Shown one piece after another: positions 1-10,507 of a stretch of 64,000 nt of DNA. Position numbers and translations under genes: made by a program. The stretch is from the NCBI GenBank assembly GCA_030704615.1, contig CM060734.1:4960001-5024000 (forward strand), in the 5' to 3' direction. The first letter of the stretch is position 1. Each line of letters opens with the position of its first letter. The notes under the pieces are model-generated. The model saw only the letters and a list, made by a program, of their open reading frames with translations. It did no database searches and had not been told where the DNA came from. The stretch comes from Takakia lepidozioides. Lineage: Eukaryota > Streptophyta > Takakiopsida > Takakiales > Takakiaceae.

Positions 1-1480
1 TTGTTTAGTTTAGAGAGGGTTGTTTGCTTTTGGATGGTCCAGGTAAGCGATGGGACTAGTTGGATTCCATGCCTGACCATTGGTTAAAGTGGGAGAGTTT
101 GTCGACCTGGCGGTTGAGATGTTGGGGCTTGTGTGCTAGGATAGCGAGGTCGTCTGCGTAGGCGGCTGCAGATATTTCGTTAGTAGAGGTTTTGTATTGG
201 TATCCTAAGTTGCCTCGGGCAAGCCATCTTAGTAAATATGGTTCAAGGAAGATAATGAAGAGATAGGGGCTCAACGTGTCTCTTGGATGGTGCCGCGTAG
301 GATGGGATTGGGGGGGGGGGGTGGAGCCATAGTAGGAACCAAAATATTCTGTGGTGTTGTTGGTGTAGATGTCACCGATGAGTTGGATGGCGTCGGTGGG
401 GTAACCTAGATCTGACATGATGGCCAGTAATCTAGGGTGGTCTAGAGAGCCGAAGGCGTTTTTGAAGTCGATATAGAGGAGGTAGATGTCTTGTTTGGTA
501 AGTTTAGAGTCTTCGAGGGCGGAGATAACGTATTGTATCTGATGGATTGTGCTTCGTGTGGCTCGGAACCCTTCTTGGGGGTCGCTTAAAATTGGTTTTG
601 TTCTCCGTAATTAGACAGCATCCTTGTTAGGGTACTGGTGAATAATTTATAGATAGTGTTGGTGAGGGCTAATGGTCTGTAATTACTTAGATCCGTTGGG
701 TCATCTTTTTTGAATAATAGAATGGTTCGGCTATGTTTCCAAGAGAGTGGGATACGTTTAAGTAGGTAGCAAAGTTGAAAAAATTGAAAGAGGTGAGAAT
801 GGAACTGGGGGTCAAGTGCTTGTAGGATGGCGTTGGGGATTAGATCCGGGCCCGGGGCTTTTGATTTAGAAAGAGCTTTTAGGCATGAGTTGAATAGGTC
901 CTGGGTAAAGAAGTTAATGATGTGGTCTTCGGGTCGGCCTCGCTTTTCAAGTGAGAAGCCATCAAGATCGTGCCATGCAGGGTAGTGTTTTACTTTACAT
1001 AAACAGTTGTGTTGGTGTAGGTTAGGGTGCAAGCAGTTATTGACCGTGGGTGTGTATGAGTCCGAAGCTTATAGCCAGATTTCATGTCTAATATCCTCAG
1101 GGTGGGTTAACAAATGGCCAAGTCTGTGTTTGATGCAGTCGATAGGTGGATTGATTGTGGGGTTGAAGATGGCTTTGTGAGCTCTTTTGGGGTGATCGTG
1201 TAGTAGCTTTCCAAAGGAAGCGACAATTTTTTTGTGGTTTTCGGTGGCTTTATGCTTTGTGATGGCATATGTAGCTTTTTTGGCATCCCTTCCAATCTTG
1301 GAGAGAGAGGCAATCCACTGGGGGAGAGCAAGCGGATCTGTGGGGGGAGGCACAGATGGTTGATACGTGGGTCGACTTGCCAATTGTTATATGAAGGGGT
1401 TGGGCGTGATAGTGACCTCCGTTGGGGAACCTAGAGTCCATCGAATCTTTGAGGAGGGATTTAAAGAAGCCAGGGGCCAT
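1..1480 (-). mobile_element. LINE family A: reverse transcriptase fragment, frameshifted
   Basis: A degenerate non-LTR retrotransposon reads from about 1480 down to the window edge. About 1383-1069 encodes the linker before the reverse transcriptase. 1032-586 carries the fingers, including the SNYRPLALTNTIYK motif. After a frameshift near 590 the frame continues with QEGFRATRST, then YIDFKNAFGS (first catalytic Asp region) and AYADDLAIL (the YADD box) near 150. A stop follows near 45, and the rest lies outside the window. Copying of element RNA by target-primed reverse transcription is family knowledge. The frameshift and stops show this copy is dead. No intact endonuclease part is visible. 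The C-terminal pieces at 5105-5690 and 23360-23650 may belong to the same family, but no overlap links them. Confidence 0.85.
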
Positions 1481-2030
1481 TGAGGGAAGAGAAAGAGTAA
1501 AGTGGAGAGAGGGAGGGATTTGACTAAGGAGGTGAAGACTCCTATTCTAATCACACTTACTCAACAGAATGCAAATAAAGCTGATTTTTGAAAGCGACTC
1601 TTATGTGTAGCTAGAAGGGGATGACAGAAAGCGAGAACTACACCCTAAACTAACCCTGAGAACAATGCTTAAACTTGAAGATTATGGATGAAGCAAAAGA
1701 CGTGATTGATGGAGGAGCTAAAAAATAGGGCGGGGGGGAGGGAGGATAGAGATTTGGCGGCTTCAATGCTTATTGCTAGGGATTCTGGCTGGCTGGAGGA
1801 GATGAAAGAGAAGAAGAAAAGGCAAAGATGAAGTTGATGAACTAAAAACACTATTTTCAGAATGAATGTTGATATCCATTGTTGCTTGAAAAATATATGT
1901 AAAAGAAGCTCCTGAATCACCGTGTAGTCGTGGAACAGCTCACGAACTGTGGTAAGAGAAGATTGGGAAAACATGAGAAGAGAGAACAAAAAACGACCGT
2001 TGTAGCTCCGCCATCGCTCCCTTTTTTCTT
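1481..2030. other. No recognisable gene
   Basis: This stretch has short open frames on both strands, none with a recognisable domain. Its right end is purine/pyrimidine-biased and runs into the A-rich 3' end (minus strand) of the LINE-B fragment that follows. Confidence 0.5.
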
Positions 2031-3061
2031 TTCTTGTGTTTTTTTAATAGGGGGATTGTAGCCCTGATTAACTTTATTATAAATTATAGTGGGGAGAAAA
2101 ATTAAAATCCCGGGTACACCATGAGGCACACACTGTGATCAGTGTTCTACGAACCTTACCTCCTCATGTTGAGGAGCTTGTCTATTTATGAAACCAAAAC
2201 ATGGACCTCATCCCAAGAAACCAGACCAAGTTACCTAATTAAAGAACTGCCTGCCATGCCATCTGTTGGCATTTTCCAAGACTGGCCAGAGTAAGCAAGG
2301 GGCCCTAGAAAGCACCATTGACTTTTCCTCAAATGTAAAGATTTTTCTATAGTTAAGCCGTGAGGCTTTCGAGGATGTTTTGAGATGCTTCCAATTCACG
2401 TCAAACTCAGGGGAAAGAGTGGAGGGGGGCACGGAGGTCTCGCCAAGCTGGTGGAGGGAGGTCGGTCCAGACACATTGATCTTCCGATGGGCTGGAACAG
2501 ATGAAGCCATGGAGTCCCCATGAGTTTTGAAAGGCAGCGTGGATCACTGCTGCATTCATGCTATCCCTGTTAATGTCTGCACAAGTGTCCACCCAGGCTT
2601 TTCTAGCCTCAGCCTGCAGATCATAGAAGATGCTCGCTAGGAAAGCAGAGATCGTGGAAGTATGACTTGTGAACGTGTTTTTACAACGCAGTTTCCACAA
2701 GTGCCACAAGGTAGCTCCTCTAAGGGTTTCAAAAACTGAGCACTTGAGGGCCCTGTTCTTTGAGATAGGATCATAGTTCAAAAAAATGTCGGTCGCTGAA
2801 AGGAGTCTTGGGTTCCAGTGACTGTAAAATACCTTTACCAGGGGCCAGATTTTGGCAAGGGCTTGACAGTAGATCATACTATGTTCTATTGATTCCAGTA
2901 TAGCAGAGGAACAGTAGGCACACAGGATAGCACCTTAACCACTCCCCGACCTTTAAAACCCTGTTGACAATCTGCCAAAGGAAAGCAACAATCTTTGCCG
3001 ACCGTTTTTTGATCCAAACTGATCCCCAAATGGTGTTCCAGTTCTCATCACAGAAGCCATG
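2031..3061 (-). mobile_element. LINE family B: 3'-terminal fragment (zinc-binding RT tail and 3' UTR)
   Basis: Read on the minus strand, the piece begins near 3061 with DENWNTIWG and AFLWQIVNRVLK, the signature of the zf-RVT domain after plant LINE reverse transcriptases. It continues at 2877-2407 with a C-terminal region containing CSVFETLRGATLWHLWK. The tail at 50321-50881 matches this closely (CPVFETLRGATLWHIWK). Below 2400 lies a 3' UTR resembling 49905-50280, ending in an A-rich stretch near 2035. Everything upstream of the zinc domain is missing; there the sequence switches to the repeat array. The missing upstream part may be the plus-strand piece at 5698-6396. Confidence 0.8.
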
Positions 3062-3845
3062 GATAATAGCAAAGTGGGCAATGACATGGAGATCTCCTAA
3101 ACTGTAGGTCTTTGGATACATTGGGGATTGCAGTGGACACTGGAGGTCACACTTGGGCCTCTACATCGGAGATGCACTTGGATACATGAATAGAAGATTG
3201 CACTTGGGCTTAGATTTCAATTTTTCATACATGGGCCAACCGCATAGGCTACACTAGAGGTCGCACTTGGGCCTCAACATAAGAGACGCACTGGGATACA
3301 TAAGAAACTGCACTTGGTCTTAAATGACAGTGGACACTTGGGCATCTACATGGGAGATGCACTTGGATACATAAAAGATTGCACACCGGGCTTAGATGGG
3401 CCTCGACATAGGAGACGCACATGGGAGAAGTCATTGGATACATAAGAGACGTACTTGGATACATAGGAGATTACACTTGGGCTTAAATGACAGAGGACAC
3501 TTGGGCCTCTACACGGGAGATGTACTTGGATACATAAAAGATTGCACTTGGGCTTAGATGGGCCTCGACATAGGAGACGCACTAGGATACATAGGAAATT
3601 GCACTTGGTCTTAGATTTCAATTATTCACACATGGGCCAACGGCATAAGCTACCGTAGAGGTCAACTTGGGCCTCGACATGGGCCTCGACATAGGAGACG
3701 CATTTGGATACATAGGAGATTGCACATGGGCTTAGATGACCCTGGACACTTAGGCCAACGACACAGGCTACCCTAGTCAACATATGAAGCGAGACGTTTG
3801 TTTTGTTTTGTTTTGTTATGTTTTGTTTTGTAGCGTCGTTGATGT
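3062..3845 (-). repeat. Degenerate short-period repeat array, minus orientation
   Basis: The stretch is built of reiterated phrases such as 'tgcacttgggcttagatg', 'gcctcgacataggagacgca' and 'ttggatacataggagattg'. All are reverse complements of phrases in the plus-oriented array at 6397-9105. About 95 bases at its left edge (3062-3158) match 8658-8750 on the other strand almost base for base. Its right edge (about 3745-3845) is the inverse of the 'cgacgctacaaaacaaaac' block found four times in the right-hand array. Open frames here are repeat artefacts. Confidence 0.85.
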
Positions 3846-4500
3846 CTTCTTCTTAGATAGGCGGTTGAGCTCCTGGAGCAGCTTCTTCAACAAGAAGCCC
3901 GCCCAATTAACGATTTGCTCGTTGAGGCAGATCAATACCTGTTCCACCAGCTCCTTAGTGCAGTAGTTGTGGTTTTGCCTAAGGCAAAGCAATGCACTTA
4001 GTACTGGACTGATCCTCTTGAAGCCCGGATCTTTGTTGTCTTTGCAGATGTACCCTTGGTCGGGTTGTGTGATGGTTTCAAACAGATCTGCCAGAACAAA
4101 CCTTTGAGGTTTGTTGATGTGTGCCGGGCGTCCTGGCTGGGAAGATGAAAGACCTCCGCCAAGTATGTCTCGGTCAAGAGAATTTGTGTGTCGCGGATGC
4201 GCGTAGTTCAATTGGTGGTGTTTTAATTCTCCAAAAATTCCCTGCACAGGTCGTCGTGTTTGAGGTTCAGTCCAGGGTATTGATGAAGAACCATAGGCCA
4301 AGACTCTCTAGTGTTGTCTGCGTCTCTGCATCTCCGTCGAGTTTCCTCAAGGCTGTGCTGATCTTGAAGACAACTCCTACAAAGGGTCCCTATGTCTTCC
4401 GCTTGGTGCCTGCCATTTCTCTTAGTCGTGCTATTGCTGCAAGGAATTGAAGAGTCAATCCCTGTATCAACAGCAGTATAAAGCACACTGGAAATTGCGT
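3846..4500 (-). pseudogene. Gag-like / plant transposon protein remnant
   Basis: Two minus-strand frames look protein-like. One, about 4490-4210, contains LKHDDLCREFLEN and then, after stops, DTQILLTETYLAEVFHLPS. The other, 4130-3846, contains HINKPQRFVLADLFETITQ, QNHNYCTKELVEQ and NWAGFLLKKLLQELNRL. Together they look like one frameshifted protein about 200 residues long. I do not recognise a named family. The NWA-x-F-x5-LLQEL stretch resembles NWAEFVCGKIHEEL at 35205-35250, so both could be relics of the same retroelement gag-like protein. It runs directly into the repeat array on its left. Confidence 0.4.
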
Positions 4501-4559
4501 AGACAGCAATTGCCAGTTCGCGGAAGGAGAAGTGTTGGAGGCTCTTCTGGGTTTAAGTA

Positions 4560-4911
4560 GGGGCTCTGCCCTTTGAGTTCCCAATTGCACCTCCCTAGAG
4601 GTTCATTTGGATGTAGGCCTGTTGTGTTGTCCCTCTTCCTTTAAAGCGCTGTTAGCTTTAATTGTTCTGCCGGTGGTTACAAAGAAACATTTGGCTTCTG
4701 GTAACGGTTTTGTCTGAACTTCATCCTTCTTTTGGATGATTTATGGAAGCAGCGCTGGAGAAGCTGACTCTTCAGGCAGGACTGGATGCAGTAGACACAG
4801 CCCTGGCCCGTACATGGTTAACTGAGGGACATCCGTTTGAGGTAAAGAAGTGTAATTGACCAGGGTTGCAACAAATCAAAATCCAATTGGCAAAATTGGT
4901 GACAGACATTC
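4560..4911. other. No recognisable gene
   Basis: Only short unconvincing frames. No repeat shared with the rest of the window was seen here. Confidence 0.4.
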
Positions 4912-4980
4912 ATGAGGAGAGAGAAGACTCCGGCCGAAGCCGGCGTAACTAAGAGTCACTTCACCTTGCGGCTACTGCCC
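4912..4980 (+). repeat. Dispersed ~60-bp conserved motif with GC-rich hairpin (copy 1)
   Basis: The stretch starts 'gagagagaagactccggccg' and carries the small palindrome CCGGCcgaaGCCGGC-type hairpin, then 'cgtaactaagagtcacttc'. The same roughly 60 bases occur on the opposite strand at about 21960-22035 with few differences. Such a short conserved block far from other similarity may be the end of a transposon family, but its boundaries are not clear. Confidence 0.5.
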
Positions 4981-5048
4981 CCTTTCCGGAGTGGGCCCTA
5001 TAAGTCAGACAGGTGTCATGTGGGAAACCAGGTAGCCGAGGGTAGAGA

Positions 5049-5092
5049 GGTACCAATGGTACCCCAGGGTACCCTGGGGTACCTAGGGTACC
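5049..5092. repeat. Cluster of five GGTACC sites around a perfect 26-bp palindrome
   Basis: GGTACC occurs at 5049, 5058, 5068, 5078 and 5087. Bases 5058-5083 form an exact 26-base inverted repeat without a spacer. The cluster lies at the 3' side of a LINE-A tail. No function is known to me. Confidence 0.9.
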
Positions 5093-5099
5093 GGTGTAG

Positions 5100-5697
5100 A
5101 GTTGGATTCTAGCTGCCGTTTGTTGGTAATAATAGTAGTGAGGGATCGGAGGGCGGTGATGGGGATTGCTTTGAAACATTTGTGAATATAGGGGATGGGG
5201 ATTTTGAAGGTGTCATGTAAAGCGTTGATACTGGCATTATGGATGCCGCCTCTAGTTCCGACGGTGATGACGGTTAGTGGGCTGGTGGACCAGCCCCTGC
5301 GGCGAAGTGCAAGGATGAGTAGGGCGTATTTTTGTCGTTTGTCCAAGATTGAATCATTGGGGTATCGATCATGGCAGTATGTAAATTCAATGAAGTGGAG
5401 GGTGAGTTGTGGGGATGGTGCAGTGGGGGGCAGGGTGCTAGTGGGTAGGCCTTGGACAAGTAGAATATCAAGGCAGAGTCTGGCGGGACATGTGCATGGT
5501 GAGCGGGTACATGCACATGGGAGCAGCCATGGTGGTATAGTGTGGTCCGGTGGCCGGCCTTGATAGGTGCCAGCGTTAATGAGTAAGAACCATCTGGTTT
5601 CAGCGCGGCTCAAAAGGAGTTTATGGATGTGCTCTGCCTCCACATTGGGCTCGCCCCCCACATGGGGGGGAAAACCAAGGTCTAAAATGGTTGGGAC
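5100..5697 (-). mobile_element. LINE family A: C-terminal domain fragment
   Basis: The minus-strand frame from 5712 to 5083 encodes a tail with EFTYCHDRYPNDSILDKRQKY, then PLTVITVGTRGGIHNASI, IHKCFKAI and a final TNKRQLES. This pattern (KY-LI----GW---PL-VIT-GTRG-IH) is typical of the region after the reverse transcriptase in one group of L1-like LINEs. The same block is repeated at 23360-23650. No reverse transcriptase adjoins it. Beyond its 3' end, the phrase 'gggccctataa' and a preceding 'cccctttc' are shared with the second copy, which suggests a common 3' UTR. Confidence 0.65.
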
Positions 5698-6396
5698 CAT
5701 GTGAAACCACAACTCTCTTAGGCTATACCTTCGGGATAAATCTCTCTGATCAACAGAAATTTGGTCCTACACTTGCCAAGCTCAAAAGAAATCTTTCTTT
5801 TTGGGGGTCCAAACACCTTTCAATTACGGGTCGAGTCCTGGCAGCCAATCAAGTTCTCTCAGCAGGCATTGGGTACTATGCCTCTACTTGGAGACCAGAT
5901 TCCAAACAAATCCAGGAGGTCAGAAGACTAATAAGGAACTTTATTTGGGGTGCAGAGAGCTCGGCTCAAAACAAACGTCCCCAAGTATCCCGGTCTCAGA
6001 TTTGTATGCCTAAGAAGAAGGGGGGCCTCGGTGTTTTAGATCTAGAAACTCAGATTTTTGCCCTCTTTGGGAAATGGATCCCTAGGTTTCTAGGGCTAGA
6101 GGGGGGTTGGTGGAAGTGCCTAGTTTACAATCACATTGTCACTTCTTCACCTTTGAAAGTTGCTAGTTGGCAGCCATCTCTTCACTGGATCACCCAAGGA
6201 TTTAATCTCAAAACGATAGGCTCAGCCCTATGGTCAAATATCTGGCTTGCTTGGGGCAAACTGAGGAAATTTTTGGTGAAAGCTCAGCCTGGCAACTTCC
6301 AAGAAATCCTTCGTCAACACCTCTTCCGAAACACCAAATGCCCTGATCCTACTCAGAAGAGCCAGACAAAGCGATGGTCTTCCTAGGATCTTCAAG
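5698..6396 (+). mobile_element. LINE family B: RT thumb/connection fragment
   Basis: The plus-strand frame 5691-6386 matches the part of LINE-B that follows the catalytic core. It has TTLLGYTFGINLSDQQ, LSFWGSKHLSITGRVLAANQ, RNFIWGAE and KKGGLGVLDLETQ. The nested LINE-B copy (58446-59150, minus) has the counterparts TTLLGHAFGIGLSDKQ and KEGGLGVLDPQTQ. The piece stops abruptly at about 6396, where the repeat array begins. The next downstream domain, the zinc-binding tail, appears on the opposite strand at 2031-3061. This is explained most simply by an inversion of 3062-6396. Confidence 0.8.
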
Positions 6397-7163
6397 GACC
6401 AAAAGCACTTGAAATTCCAAATCTGCCACATGATGGGCCAATCATTGCTCCAAGAAAGCCCACTTTGCTATTTGTTTTTTCGAATTTCCAGCGACCCAAA
6501 GCACTTGAAATCCCATATTTCCCACACCGCTGGTCCAAAAATCATGAGACCAAGCCGGTGCACCCCTCCTCGTCGAGGGCTTTCCAATGGCACCAAGCAC
6601 CGGGGCTAGGGCCCCGCGGTTTGGGCGATCTCAACGACGCTACAAAACAAAACAAAACAAAACAAACGTCTTCGCTTCATATATTGACTAGGGTAGCCTG
6701 TGCCGTTGGCCCAAGTGTCCAGTGTCATCTATGTCCAAGTGCAATCCCCTATGTATCCAAAGACCCCACTGTTTGGGAGATCTAGGGTAGCTTGTGTCAT
6801 TGGCCTATGTGTGAAGAATTGAAAATCTAAGCCCAAGTGTTATCTCCTATGTATCCATGTGCGTCTCCCATGTAGAGGCCAAAGTACGACCTCCATTGTC
6901 CAATGTCACCTAAGTCCAAGTGCAATCCGAAAGCCCACTGCAATCTCCCTTGTCGAGGCCTCATATATTGATATATGCACTTTGCTATTTTTGTGAATTT
7001 TCAGTGACCAAAAACACTTGAAATTCCAAATCTCCCACATGAAGGGCCAATCACTGCTCCAGGAAAGCCCACTTTGCTATTTTTCGCGAATTTCCTCCTC
7101 TAGGGTAGCTTGTGCCGTTGGCCCAAGTGTCCAATGTCATCTAAGTAAGTTTTTTTTTCCACA

Positions 7164-7243
7164 GAGCCTACGACCAGATTTGAACCGGAGACCTTTCCCT
7201 TGATATCTCTCCTGTCGAGGCTCCAACCATTGTCCCATGAATG
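7164..7243 (-). repeat. tRNA-like (SINE-head-like) segment, copy 1
   Basis: On the minus strand an A-box-like GGGACAATGGTTGG (7235-7222) is followed about 50 bases later by a B-box-like GGTTCAAATCT (7186-7176), the spacing of an internal RNA polymerase III promoter. An A-rich run, seen as T's at 7151-7158 on the plus strand, follows. The acceptor ends do not pair well, so this is not a functional tRNA gene. It fits a tRNA-derived SINE head or an old tRNA pseudogene. Confidence 0.55.
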
Positions 7244-7898
7244 CCCACTTTGCCATTTTTGCTATTTTTTGTGAATTTCCAGCGACCAAAAGTACTTGGA
7301 ATTCCACATCTCCCTCACCGTTGGTCCAAAAATCATGAGACCAAGCCCGTGCACCCGTCCTCATCGAGGGCTTTCCAACGGCACCAAGCACCCGCGCTGG
7401 GCCCCGTGGTTTGGGCGATCTCAACGACGCTACAAAACAAAACAAAACCAAACGTCTCGCTTCATATATTGACTAGCGTAGCCTATGCCGTTGGCCCAAG
7501 TGTCCAGTCTCATCTAAGTCCAAGTGCAATCCCCTATGTATCTAGAGACCCTCCGGTTTGGGAGATCTAGGCCTATGGTAGCCTACGCCATTGGCCCATG
7601 TGTTAAGAATTGGAATTTAAGTCCAAGTGCAATCCCCTATGTATTCAAGTAGCGTCTCCTATGTCAAGGCCCATGTGAAGAATTGAAATCTAAGCCCAAG
7701 TCTTATCTATCCAAGTGGGTCTCCTATGTCGAGGCCCAAGTGCGACCTCTAGTGTAGCCTATGCCATTGGCCCATGTGTGAAGAATTGAAAGCCCAAGTG
7801 CAATCTTCTATTCATGTATCCAAGTGCATCTCCCATGTACAGGCCCAAGTCATGTAAGTCCAAGTGCAATCCCATATCTAATCATTTTTTTTTTAGAG

Positions 7899-7975
7899 AG
7901 CCTACGACCAGATTTGAACCGGAGACCTTTCCCTTGATATCTCCCCCGTCGAGGCTCCAACCATTGTCCAAGAAT
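7899..7975 (-). repeat. tRNA-like (SINE-head-like) segment, copy 2
   Basis: This is a second copy of the segment at 7164-7243, with the same B-box-like GGTTCAAATC (7920-7911) and A-box region (7970-7957). It is again followed on the minus strand by a run of about ten A's (T's at 7885-7894). Other array units keep the flanking 'tgtcgaggct' and 'cccactttgc' but have lost or never had the B box. Confidence 0.55.
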
Positions 7976-9105
7976 GCCCACTTTGCAATTTTTCGTGAAT
8001 TTTCAGCGACCCAAAGTACTTGAAATTCCACATCTCCCCCACCGCCGGTCCAAAAATCGTGAGACCAAGCCCGTGCACCCCTCCTCATCGGGGGCTTTCC
8101 AACGGGACCAAACACCAGCGCTGGGGCCTCGCGGTTTAGGACATCTCAACGCTACAAAACAAAACAAAACAAACAAACTGGCTTCCTTCATATATTGACT
8201 AGGGTAGCCTGTGCCATTGGCCCAAGTGTCCAGGGTCATCTAAGCCCATGTGCAATCTCCTATGTATATAAATGCGTCTCCTATGTCGAAGCCCAAGTCG
8301 ACCTCTACAGTAGCTTGTGCCGCTGGCCGATGTGTGAATAATTGAAATCTAAGACCGAGTGCAATTTCGTATGTATCCTAGTGCGTCTCCTATGTCGAGG
8401 CCCATCTAAGCCCAAGTGCAATCTTTTATGTATCGAAGTGCATCTCCCGTGTAGAGGCCCAAGTGTCCACTGTCATTTAAACCCAAGTGGAATCTCCTAT
8501 GTATCCAATGACATCTCCCATGTGCGTCTCCTATGTCGAGGCCCATCTAAGCCCATCTAGTGTAGCCTATGCTGTTGGCCCATGTGTGGAAAATTGAAAT
8601 CTAAGCCCAAGTACAATCTACTATTCATGTATCCAAGTGCATCTCCCATGTAGAGGCCCAAGTGTGACCTCCAGTGTCCACTGCAATCCCCAGTGTATCC
8701 AAAGACCTACGGTTTGGGAGATCTCTATGTCATTGCCCACTTTGCTATTTTTGAAATCTCTTGTCGAGGCTTCATATATTGATATATTCACTTTGCTATT
8801 TTTTTTTGCAAATTTCCAGCGACCAAAAGTATCTGAAATTCCAAATCTCCCACATGGAGGGCCAATCATTGCTCCAGGAAAACCCACTTTGCTATTTTTC
8901 TCGAATTTCCAATGACCCAAAGCACTTGAAATTCCAGATCTCCCACACCACTAGTCCAAAAATCATGAGACCAAGCCGGGGCACCCCTCCTCACTGAGGG
9001 CTTTCCAACGACACCAAGCACCCGCGTTGGGCCCCGCGGTTTGGGAGATCTCAACGACGCTATAAAACAAAACAAATCAAAACAAAACAAACGTCTCGCT
9101 TCATA

Positions 9106-10507
9106 TATTGGGACGTGCACCGTCATATGGAGGTTTGTTGGCATGCCACATTAGCGTACTGGATAGTCATTTAAGGTTAGTTGATGTCCATTTAAGGTTA
9201 ATGTTAATTTCATAATTAGCCTATCTTTATGTCTATTTCAAGACAACGTAGATTTATAATTGGATAGCATAGTAACCATAATAGGATGAATGTTGTTCAC
9301 TTCTGGGGGGCCTATGTGTCAGAAAAAGGTATCTATGAGTCCAAACTTTGGAAAATCATATCAATTTCAAGTTTCAATTATAATTCATGAAACCACTTTT
9401 TCATTTCCTAATCCATGAAAATTATGTCCATTTTCCTCCACTCATTCTAACCATGAGCACTAGGTAAACTGTCCATGTAAGGTTCATCTCCCTTATTAGA
9501 GTGTTTTGGTGGCAAATGGAAGGTGGTGTTAGTGCTGGCAGGGAGAACGTGTTTGTGGTGGGGTGTCTACTTGAGGAAGATTAAGAAAAAGCGTCAATGG
9601 CTTGGTTTAAGGGCAGATAGGCAGGCGTAGTTACTAGACTCGAAAACAGAGAGGTGGGAAGATCAGGCTTGACAGAGAAGAGAGAGAGAGAGAGTCAGTC
9701 GTCGGCTTCCTCTGGCCTCCGATCTGCACAGCCATGGACACCCTTACTCTCGCACAAGACGGAAGCAAGCTGGGACGCAAGCTGGGACAGCCGGCTCAGA
9801 TGTGGGTCGTCTGCACCCCCTTGGGCCTATGGGGGTTGCGGATGGAATAGGGCAGTGATGGCCGTCTTGGGGCGGAAAGGAAGCGGCAGGGTAGATGTGT
9901 AGAGGATTCCGTTCTTGTGGCGCCGAGAAGTCTCCCTGGTCTCTCCTTTCCCCGTCTCACCCTTTTGTTGGGTTTTCTGCCTGTAGATCTCTGCTTGTTT
10001 CTGCACTCTCCTCATTCCACATCATGTCCCGTACTTTCTAGTCCTACCGGCTTTGGCCTCGCACAGGAGTATCTAGCACTGGGATTAGACGTTCTCTGCA
10101 CCAAGAGAGAGCCAAAGGCCGACGGGAGAGAAGATTGTGTGTTGGGAAAGAGCAGTGAGGGGAAGGAGACCCTTGTTAGGTGCACTGTAGGGTCTTTACA
10201 GCCACATATTAATGGTGCAATGGGATGTAACCTGTGTGAACTAGCTCCCTTACAAGACAGCTGGTAGCAGCAGAAGAGAGGAAGAAATGGGCGAGTGCGT
10301 TGGACAGCGAAGGATCTAGAAAGTTGTTACAAAAAATCTCAGTCGGTGATGTCCAAACATTGTTGGAAGGCGGAAGGGGGCGGTGGGTTGAGGTCGCAGA
10401 GAGAGATCTGTCGGGTTCTTCAGAGTGGTCGGTGTTTCTCAATGAGGGCATTTGGGCCAAAGAGTCTGGGCTGTATTGTGTGTTTTCTTCAGTCAGTTTA
10501 AGGTAAT
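9106..10507. other. Upstream region of the LRR-XI kinase
   Basis: No convincing protein gene is visible. A GA-repeat run at about 9678-9696 and GC-richer sequence from about 9650 onward are compatible with promoter and 5' UTR of the kinase that starts at 10508. I could not place a TATA box or transcription start. The apparent frames here lack ATG starts or known domains. Confidence 0.4.

Larger units (their letters stand above)
6397..9105 (+). repeat. Composite repeat array, about four degenerate units
   Basis: Units of roughly 720-900 bp recur, marked by the landmark 'cgacgctacaaaacaaaac' at about 6637, 7427, 8148 and 9054. Each landmark is preceded by about 200 bases with 'cactttgctattttt', 'ccagcgacccaaag', 'acttgaaattcca' and 'gtccaaaaatcatgagacc'. 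It is followed by 'cttcatatattgactaggg' and a variable run of the short phrases seen at 3062-3845. Some units carry a tRNA-like segment. Short open frames inside are repeats, not genes. The type of element is unknown to me; a SINE-derived tandem array is possible. Confidence 0.85.

Noticed and set aside
3249-3621. Repeated Cys/Pro-rich frames resembling a repeat protein
   Set aside because: They are translations of the short-period DNA array; similar frames occur in both orientations at other units.
7164-7243. Functional tRNA gene
   Set aside because: The B box is good, but acceptor and anticodon stems do not pair.
3062-9105. CRISPR-like array
   Set aside because: Repeat phrases vary in length and order, there are no uniform spacers, and the context is a plant nuclear genome.
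10300-10506. Open frame just before the LRR-XI kinase as an extra exon or uORF
   Set aside because: It lacks an ATG start, is in another frame, and shows no domain.
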